Positions 6,001 to 11,744 of a stretch of DNA of 11,744 nt are shown piece by piece. The DNA lies in the NCBI GenBank assembly GCA_020425885.1, contig JAGQRA010000854.1:1-11744 (forward strand), written 5' to 3'. The notes beneath the pieces are model-generated. The model ran no database searches and was not told the origin of the DNA. It worked only from the letters and a program-made list of their open reading frames with translations. Positions within the stretch are counted from its first letter, which is position 1. Every line of letters starts with the position of its first letter. The position numbers and the translations under genes were made by a program. Source of the stretch: Planctomycetota bacterium (GTDB taxonomy: Bacteria > Planctomycetota > UBA1135 > UBA2386).

Positions 6001-7194
6001 GTGCAATCTGACCCCACGGCGGCGCCAGCCTTGGTGACCGTCGCGCAACTCACTACAAGACACCGGATGCTGACCCAGCCCGGTGAACTGCGGCTCGTCA
6101 ACGCCCGCCGCGTCCTGATGGCATCGCTGCAGTCCTGGCCATGCACGAAGCCCGAGCTGGCACGCCGCACGGGGTTGTCGCAGATGACCATCGGCAAGGT
6201 CGTCACGCAACTGCTCGGGCTCCGCCTGCTCGAGAAGGTCCCGAGCCAGACCGGACCGCAGCACGGTCGCCCGCCGATTCACCTGCGCCCGAGTTCCAGG
6301 AAGAGCTTCGTCGGCCTCGAGCTCGGCTTCCGCGAGACGACAATCTATCGCCTCGGCCTCACCGGCGAGCCCAATCCGCCGCAGCGCCGCACGGTCGCCA
6401 CGCCCGCCGACCTCGAAGCTTCGCGCCGGCTGTGGCGGGCGTGGCGCGATGAGCACCCGGGCCCTGCCGAGTGCGTGCTGCTGACCGTTCCCGGCGTCCT
6501 CGACGCGCGCGGGCCGACGATCGTCTATTCGCCGAACCTGCACTGGACCGAGGGCGAGACCCTGTTCGAGGCGTTGGCCGAGGACTTCGGCACGCGGGTC
6601 TGTCCGGTGCACGAAGCGCAGGCGCAGGCCCTGGGCGAGATCGCCATCGGCGAGGCGAGCGACAGCTTCCTGCTCGTCGACCTCACCGACAGCATCGGCG
6701 GCACCTTCGTCAGCGAGGGCCACATCGTCAGTGGACCGCTGCCCCTCAGCGGTGAGATCGGCCACACCGCGGTCCCCGGCAACGACCGCCCGTGCGGCTG
6801 CGGCGCCATTGGCTGCATCGAGACGCTGGCCGGGAGAGGCGGATTGCTGCAGAGCTTCCGCCACGCCAGCGGTCGGCCGCGGGCCAGCTGGGAAGACATG
6901 CAGCAAGCGATCACCGCGGCACCGCTGCCGAACTGGCTCGGCGACACCCTCGAAGCGCTGAGCACCGTGGTCGCCGGCGCCCTCAACCTGCTGGGCTTCT
7001 TCGAGGTGGTCTTCATCGGCGACCTCGCCCACTTGCATCCCGACGTCATGCCGCGATTGCGCGAAGGCCTGCAGCGGCACTGCCTGCTGGCGCGGTTCGG
7101 CCGCATCCAGGCGCGCGTCTCACCATCGCGGCGGCAGGTCGGCCTGCTCGCCGCCGCCGTCGAGCGGGTCCTGCTGCCGGCGCCGTTGGGATAG
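6001..7194 (+). CDS. ROK-family transcriptional repressor (NagC/Mlc/XylR-like), non-kinase
   Basis: The protein has 397 residues, typical of ROK repressors. The GTG at 6001 is chosen for the strong GGGAGAGGA seven bases upstream. A winged helix-turn-helix occupies about residues 30-95 (NARRVLMASLQSWPCTKPEL, RRTGLSQMTIGKVVTQLL, then the wing with QHGRPP). The ROK domain follows: PGVLDARG and SPNLHW (164-182), GEIGH (251-255), and the zinc signature H255, C265, C267, C272 followed by IE (PCGCGAIGCIE). The kinase features are degraded: the phosphate loop position reads GLELGFRETT, not DxGGT, and the catalytic Asn-Asp of ROK kinases is replaced by HE in CPVHEAQAQALGE (201-213). It should therefore bind DNA and sense a sugar without phosphorylating it. 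Likely targets are the convergent glycosidase gene, the upstream sugar operon, or both. Confidence 0.9.
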   Translation: MQSDPTAAPALVTVAQLTTRHRMLTQPGELRLVNARRVLMASLQSWPCTKPELARRTGLSQMTIGKVVTQLLGLRLLEKVPSQTGPQHGRPPIHLRPSSRKSFVGLELGFRETTIYRLGLTGEPNPPQRRTVATPADLEASRRLWRAWRDEHPGPAECVLLTVPGVLDARGPTIVYSPNLHWTEGETLFEALAEDFGTRVCPVHEAQAQALGEIAIGEASDSFLLVDLTDSIGGTFVSEGHIVSGPLPLSGEIGHTAVPGNDRPCGCGAIGCIETLAGRGGLLQSFRHASGRPRASWEDMQQAITAAPLPNWLGDTLEALSTVVAGALNLLGFFEVVFIGDLAHLHPDVMPRLREGLQRHCLLARFGRIQARVSPSRRQVGLLAAAVERVLLPAPLG

Positions 7195-7210
7195 CGAACC
7201 GCTACTTCGC
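7194..7210. terminator. Small hairpin between two convergent TAG stops
   Basis: The two convergent genes end only seven bases apart. GCGAA (7194-7198) and TTCGC (7206-7210) pair across a 7-base loop and overlap both stop codons. The stem is short and has no T-run, so a bidirectional terminator is only a possibility. Confidence 0.2.
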
Positions 7211-10200
7211 GTCGATCCAGACCTTCGACCGCGTGCGGGCGGCGCGACCTTCCCCCTGCGGCAGCCGATTGGCGCGCGCATAGTAGGGAACGGCCAGCAG
7301 CGGCGATGCGTCGGCCCAGTTGCCGCGCAGCACCATCACGCCGCGCAGCAGATCCTCGCGCCACTCGGGCGCGATCGGCGCGCCGGCATCGACCGCGCCG
7401 TCGATAGCCTGATCGACCGCCTCGACGGCGTAGACCAGCGGACCGCGACGCAGCGCGACCTTGCCGCGCGTCGCCGCGACCGCGTCGATCGCCGTGACCT
7501 TCTGCACCGGCAGCGGCAACACGAAGTCGACGCGGTCGCCGCGTTGCCAGGTGCGGCGGATCGTGGCGTAGCCGTTCTCGATGTGCGGCGCGACGGCGAC
7601 GCCGTTGACGCGGATCCACTCGATGCCGTTCGCCGCCGGCGCCCCGGCGTAGAGCGAGCTCTGGCCGCGATCGGGTGCGCGGATGCGCAGCGCGAACTCG
7701 GTCACCGTCTTCGGGTTGACGGTCAGGGCGACGTCGCCGCGCCACGGGTAGTCGGTCTGTTGCACCAGCTCGACGTCGGTGCCGGCGACGTCGTTCACCG
7801 TGATCGTGCTGCCGACGAACAGGTTGACGTAGACGCCGTCGTCGCCGCGCAGGTAGGTCCAGGTCGGCAGCATCAGCAAGGTGCGCGGGATGTTGCCGAC
7901 GCAGCACGGGCAGACGTGCCACGGATAGCGACCGCCACGAGAATCGAGCTGGTTGTCGTAGAAGAAGTTCTCGCCAGGCAGGTCGAGCGAGCCGAGCAGC
8001 GCGTTGAACAGCGTCTCCTCGTAGAGATCGGCGTACTTCGCGTCGTGGGTCGCGAGGTTGAGCTTGTGCTGCATGAAGATCAGCCCGCAGCTCGAGCACG
8101 CCTCGCAGTAGCAGTTCATCGGCAGCGCGTAGTCCTCGCCGAAGCCCTCCCAGGCGCCCTCGGCGCCGACACCGCCGGTGACGTAGTACTTGCGGTTGAC
8201 GATGTTGTCCCACAGCGATGCGATCGCGCTCTGGTAGTCGACGTCGCCGGTCTCCATGGCGATGTCCGCCATGCCGGCGTAGGTGTAGGCGGCGTGCACG
8301 GCGTGGCCGACGGCCTCGTACTGCTGCGTCACCGGCAGGTGGCTCTGGTCGTACTCGCTGCCACCGGCGCGGCTGTCGAGCAGGAACTTCGCCAGCGCGA
8401 TGTAGCGGTCGCCGCGACCGGCGCCGTCGTGGGCGTCCCTGAAGCGGCCGAAGCGGACCAGGGCCATCTCCATAGCCTGGTGGCCGTCGTACCAGGGCTT
8501 CTTCGGCGACGGGCCGAGGTTCTGCTCCCAGCAGTCGGCGAGTTTGACCGCCGCCAGCCACAGCGGCGACTTCGGGTCGCCGGTCAGCATGCGATGCGCG
8601 ATGCCGGCCTCGAGGAAGTAGCCGGCGACGTAGCCCTCGTGATCGCCGCGATGGCGCGGCGACCAGTGCTCGCGTCCGGACAGGGTGAACGCCGTCTGGA
8701 TGTAGCCGTCGGGCTCCTGCGCGGCGAGCACGATCGGGATCCACTTGTCCAGCGTCGCGCGCAGCTTCGCCTGCGCGGCGAGGATCTCGGCGTCGCCGCC
8801 GGCGTCGACCATCAACGCCACGCAGATCGACTCCATGGTGTTGTAGATCCACGCATTGCTGAACACGTAGCCGCGGTGCCGCTGGTGCTCCTCGCCGCGC
8901 AGCGCCTTGGCGGCGTCGACGAAGTTGTTGAGGCCGCCCTCCTTGAGATCCGGGTCTTCGATCTTGGCTATGCAGTGCGGCAGCCAGTTGCAGATGACCG
9001 CCTTGGCGCGGTCCAACCACAGCCGGCTGTCGATGCGGTAGTGGCCGGTGTCGACCAGCCCCAGCGGCTTCTTTGGCGGCGGCGCGACGACGTGGACGGC
9101 GACGGTAGCAGAGCCACGCGGTCCGCCGCGTGCGGCCTCGAGCTCGAGCGTGTAGTCGCCGACGGCCGTGAACAAAGCCTCGGTCTGCAGCGCACCGGCA
9201 TCGGCGAACGCCACCTCGCCTGGTCCCGACAGCTTGCGCCAGCGCGTCGACAACGGCGGCGCGCCGTTCCTGACCAGCGCCCGCGCCGTGCCGTGCAACC
9301 AGGTCCGGCCGCCGCGCACGACGGTGCGTCGGGGACCGGCTTCGACCCGCGGCGCGAAGTCCGGCGAGCCGCCGGCGTCGTAGACCTTCCACTCGAGCAC
9401 GCCGGTCGAGAACTCGCCGTCGCCGTCGATCTCCAGCCGCAACCGCTCGGTCTCGACCGCGTCGAACGTCGTCAGGTTGAAGCGATCGTCGATGACGCCG
9501 AGCCCGGCGGCATTGCCGACCGGCACGAAGGCGCTGCCGTCCCACCACTGCACGCGACAGGCCGCCGGCGTGCGCACGCCGCGGCGGTCGTTCCACCAGT
9601 AGACGTCGATCGCCTTGGTGCGGATCGGCTGGCTCCACGTGTACTGCACCCACTGTGTCCCTCGGGTCGGCCAGTTGCCGTACGAACCGCGGCCGTTGTC
9701 GCGCGAGCTGCGCGGCCGCTGCTCGTCGTTGAGCGCGCGCAGCGAAGTGTCGCCCGACACGTGCGAACTCGACGCCTCGGCGACGGCGGCGAGGTTGGTT
9801 TCGGTGCCGCGCTCCTGCGCCTTCGCCGCGCGGTGACTGCCGGCGACGACGTCGAGCCGCAACAGCGTCACGCTGAAGGGTGACAGCTCGAGGTCCTCGA
9901 CACCGTGCACGCTGTCCTCGCGGGTGTCGATCGCCGGCGACTGCCCTGGTTCGTTGTAGGCCTGCGGATCGCCGGCGATGCGGAAGCGGCGGCCGTCGCC
10001 GGTCAGGGCGCAGTTCTGCAGCTCGAGCGGAATCGTCAGCTGCTCGGCCGTCGGGTTGACGGCGGCGATGGTCAGCACCTTGCCGTCGGCGGTCAACGCC
10101 GCCATGACGTCGATCGGGTCGGCGCAGCGCGCGTGCACCGGCAGACTGCCGAACTGATGGCGGTAGAGCTCGAGCACGAGGCCCGTGGTCGCCATCGCCG

Positions 10201-11744
10201 CCGCCGTCGGCGTCGTCTTGATCGCGCCGATGACGTTGACCGTCTGCGCGTAGTTGGCCATGAAGTAGAGATCGCTCTGCCGCGCCAGCTCGTTGAGGCC
10301 GGCGGCGACGCCGAGCGCGTCCTTCTGGAAGTAGCGCGTGCCGAGCTCGCCGAACACGTGCGGGCCGTACCAGTAGTTCCACTCGTCGAGCGCGATGCGC
10401 ACGTCCTTGCCGGCGAGCGTCGGGATGGTCTCGCGGTAGCGACGGTGGGCGTCGGCGATGCGACGGATCGAGTCGCGCAGCTGCAGCGCGTGCGCTGCCG
10501 TGCCGGGCCCTTCCTGGTTGTAGAAGTGCTCGCTGATCAGGTCCATGTCGGCGCCGGCCGCCAGCATGCCCTCGCTCCAGCGACCCGCCTCGCCGACGCC
10601 GATCAGCTTGATCGACGGGTCCTGCTGGCGCATCGCGGCGGCGAACACCGCATGCTTCTCGATGTAGTCGGCCAGCGGCATGTGACCGAGCTGCCAGTTG
10701 CCGAACATCTCGTTGCCGACGCCCCACCAGGTGACGTGGAACGGTGCCTTGCGGCCGTTCTTCGCCCGCAGCGCCCCCATCGGTGTGCTGACGTCGCCGT
10801 GGAAGTACTCGATCTCGGCCACCGCGTCGTCGACCTGCCCGAGGCCACTGTTACAGACGACGTAGGGCTCGGTGCCGAGCTCTTCGCAGAACGCGATGTA
10901 CTCGTGGATGCCGAAGTCGTTGTGTTCGATGCCGGTCCACGCCGGGTTCTTGCGCGGCGGCCGGCGGTCGCGGTCGCCGATGCCGTCGTGCCAGTCGTAG
11001 CCGCTGACGAAGTTGCCGCCAGGCCAACGGTAGATCGGCGCATCGAGGCGCTTCAGCAGCGCCAACGTGTCGACGCGCATGCCGTTCTTGTTGTCGGCGG
11101 GCATCAGCGAAACCGTGCCGATGCGCAGCGGCGCCGGCGTCGTCGCGATCACCTCGAGGCGGCCCGTCGTCGTCGCCATCGGGCTCGACAGCTCGAACAC
11201 GGCCTTCCTGAACTCGGGGCCGAACCTGCCGAGCTGTACCTTCGCAAAGTCGTTCGGGCCGTCGCCCCAACACAGCCGCACCTCGGCCTCGACCTGCGTC
11301 TCGCCCGCGACGCCCGCGAGCCAGGCGTAGCCGACGTAGCGCCCGCCGGCCAGCAGATGCAGATCGCGCTGCGCGATGCCGTGCGCGCCACCGCCGGTCG
11401 CCGCGCGCACCACCGGTGTGTGTTCGCCGACGAACGGCGCCGCGGTGTCCATCGCGACGACGGCCGCTCCGCACGGCCGCCACGGCGAGTCGTCGGCGCC
11501 GACGGCGGCAAAGAACTTGCGATCCTGCAGCATCTCGGCCCAGATGCCACCGTAGATGCAGCGGCCCAGGTGCTCGATGAACTGGCCGTAGACGTATTGC
11601 GAGATCGGCTCGCCGATGACGCCGGCGTCGATCCGCGCCACCGGGTGCCACGGCTCCGACGACAGCAATTCGAGCGCGACGTCGTCGAACCAGGCCGTGC
11701 CGGTCGCCGTTCCCCAGCCGCCGAACAGGCAGTTGACCTGGACC
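7202..11744 (-). CDS. Giant glycosidase: GH51 alpha-L-arabinofuranosidase + F5/8C-like + PKD-like + GH127 beta-L-arabinofuranosidase (N-terminus off right edge)
   Basis: The visible part is 1513 residues. The frame stays open to the window edge and reads LFGGWGTATGTAWFDDVALE before a TTG at 11668; this is the end of a jelly-roll binding module, so the TTG is not the true start. Residues below are counted from that TTG. GH51 spans about 1-608 (YGQFIEHLGRCIYGGIWAEM, YRWPGGNF), with acid/base E320 in GVGNEMFGNW (codon 10709-10711) and nucleophile E429 in ALDEWNYW (codon 10382-10384). An F5/8C-like domain covers about 635-760 (YGNWPTRGTQWVQYTW) and a PKD/Ig-like domain about 775-862 (LSGPGEVAF, GDYTLELEA). 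GH127 (DUF1680) fills about 875-1488: acid/base candidate E1174 (WEGFGEDY), zinc ligands E1189, C1191, C1255 and C1256, nucleophile candidate C1255 (CPCCVGN). Both catalytic sets are intact, predicting hydrolysis of alpha- and beta-linked L-arabinofuranose. A signal peptide is expected upstream but not visible. Confidence 0.9.
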   Translation of the reverse strand, partial: VQVNCLFGGWGTATGTAWFDDVALELLSSEPWHPVARIDAGVIGEPISQYVYGQFIEHLGRCIYGGIWAEMLQDRKFFAAVGADDSPWRPCGAAVVAMDTAAPFVGEHTPVVRAATGGGAHGIAQRDLHLLAGGRYVGYAWLAGVAGETQVEAEVRLCWGDGPNDFAKVQLGRFGPEFRKAVFELSSPMATTTGRLEVIATTPAPLRIGTVSLMPADNKNGMRVDTLALLKRLDAPIYRWPGGNFVSGYDWHDGIGDRDRRPPRKNPAWTGIEHNDFGIHEYIAFCEELGTEPYVVCNSGLGQVDDAVAEIEYFHGDVSTPMGALRAKNGRKAPFHVTWWGVGNEMFGNWQLGHMPLADYIEKHAVFAAAMRQQDPSIKLIGVGEAGRWSEGMLAAGADMDLISEHFYNQEGPGTAAHALQLRDSIRRIADAHRRYRETIPTLAGKDVRIALDEWNYWYGPHVFGELGTRYFQKDALGVAAGLNELARQSDLYFMANYAQTVNVIGAIKTTPTAAAMATTGLVLELYRHQFGSLPVHARCADPIDVMAALTADGKVLTIAAVNPTAEQLTIPLELQNCALTGDGRRFRIAGDPQAYNEPGQSPAIDTREDSVHGVEDLELSPFSVTLLRLDVVAGSHRAAKAQERGTETNLAAVAEASSSHVSGDTSLRALNDEQRPRSSRDNGRGSYGNWPTRGTQWVQYTWSQPIRTKAIDVYWWNDRRGVRTPAACRVQWWDGSAFVPVGNAAGLGVIDDRFNLTTFDAVETERLRLEIDGDGEFSTGVLEWKVYDAGGSPDFAPRVEAGPRRTVVRGGRTWLHGTARALVRNGAPPLSTRWRKLSGPGEVAFADAGALQTEALFTAVGDYTLELEAARGGPRGSATVAVHVVAPPPKKPLGLVDTGHYRIDSRLWLDRAKAVICNWLPHCIAKIEDPDLKEGGLNNFVDAAKALRGEEHQRHRGYVFSNAWIYNTMESICVALMVDAGGDAEILAAQAKLRATLDKWIPIVLAAQEPDGYIQTAFTLSGREHWSPRHRGDHEGYVAGYFLEAGIAHRMLTGDPKSPLWLAAVKLADCWEQNLGPSPKKPWYDGHQAMEMALVRFGRFRDAHDGAGRGDRYIALAKFLLDSRAGGSEYDQSHLPVTQQYEAVGHAVHAAYTYAGMADIAMETGDVDYQSAIASLWDNIVNRKYYVTGGVGAEGAWEGFGEDYALPMNCYCEACSSCGLIFMQHKLNLATHDAKYADLYEETLFNALLGSLDLPGENFFYDNQLDSRGGRYPWHVCPCCVGNIPRTLLMLPTWTYLRGDDGVYVNLFVGSTITVNDVAGTDVELVQQTDYPWRGDVALTVNPKTVTEFALRIRAPDRGQSSLYAGAPAANGIEWIRVNGVAVAPHIENGYATIRRTWQRGDRVDFVLPLPVQKVTAIDAVAATRGKVALRRGPLVYAVEAVDQAIDGAVDAGAPIAPEWREDLLRGVMVLRGNWADASPLLAVPYYARANRLPQGEGRAARTRSKVWIDAK

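Noticed and set aside
5808..6011. Small plus-strand frame (67 codons) in the leader of the ROK gene
   Set aside because: It overlaps the ribosome-binding site and start of the ROK gene, has an Arg/Pro-rich composition and no Shine-Dalgarno; an upstream leader peptide is possible but unsupported.
5790..6206. Minus-strand frame (138 codons) covering the leader and start of the ROK gene
   Set aside because: It overlaps the winged-helix coding region and shows no family features.
6001..7194. ROK sugar kinase as the product
   Set aside because: The N-terminal winged helix and the loss of the phosphate-loop and catalytic Asp residues point to a repressor.
7544..9883. 779-codon open frame on the plus strand
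   Set aside because: It lies opposite the GH127, PKD-like and F5/8C-like coding sequence, has no domain signature and is rich in Ala, Arg, Val and Asp, as expected of an antisense frame in GC-rich DNA.
6525..10727. 1400-codon open frame on the minus strand
   Set aside because: It is the other minus frame under the glycosidase and also crosses the ROK gene; its composition is dominated by Arg and Ala with no motifs.
1..11744. Mobile element, CRISPR array, toxin-antitoxin, phage or defence genes, tRNA or rRNA
   Set aside because: I saw no transposase or integrase motifs, no terminal repeats, no regularly spaced repeats and no RNA gene signatures; every large coding region is accounted for by sugar metabolism or the partial secreted protein.

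Overview
The window is strongly GC-rich (about two thirds by eye), gene-dense and free of mobile elements, RNA genes and CRISPR. It reads as the sugar-catabolism part of a bacterial chromosome. The mix points to Planctomycetota: a secreted squalene-cyclase-fold protein of planctomycete type, a DUF1080-ThuA fusion, tandem TIM-barrel and Gfo/Idh/MocA genes, and a giant multidomain glycosidase. This assignment is inference from gene content, not a phylogenetic result.

Layout, left to right. (1) Positions 1-393, minus: the N-terminal 131 codons of a secreted prenyltransferase/squalene-oxidase-like protein that runs off the left edge. (2) 544-2466, plus: exported two-domain protein, DUF1080 (3-keto-disaccharide hydrolase family) followed by a ThuA-like domain. 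(3) 2498-3340, minus: TIM-barrel epimerase with the full D-tagatose/D-allulose 3-epimerase active site. (4) 3436-4479, plus: a second TIM-barrel protein of the sugar isomerase/epimerase type. (5) 4489-5634, plus: Gfo/Idh/MocA NAD(P)-dependent oxidoreductase, in an operon with (4). (6) 5635-6000: intergenic leader with candidate hairpins and repeats. (7) 6001-7194, plus: ROK-family transcriptional repressor lacking kinase signatures. (8) 7202-11744, minus: C-terminal 1513 residues of a giant glycosidase joining a GH51 alpha-L-arabinofuranosidase, an F5/8C-like carbohydrate-binding domain, a PKD/Ig-like domain and a GH127 (DUF1680) beta-L-arabinofuranosidase; its N-terminus lies outside the window.

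How they could fit together (inference). The glycosidase would release L-arabinose from arabinose-rich plant or algal glycans by cleaving both alpha- and beta-linked arabinofuranose. The DUF1080-ThuA protein, the Gfo/Idh oxidoreductase and the two TIM-barrel proteins resemble the toolkit of 3-keto-sugar routes, in which a sugar is oxidised at C3, the glycosidic bond is broken by elimination or hydrolysis, and the product is rearranged. The ROK regulator sits between the two sets and is the natural candidate for sensing a released sugar. The most interesting items are the GH51/GH127 fusion, the cysteine-rich GH127 metal site, the DUF1080-ThuA fusion in a 3-keto-sugar-like cluster, and a 9-bp inverted repeat that would mask the ribosome-binding site of the ROK gene.
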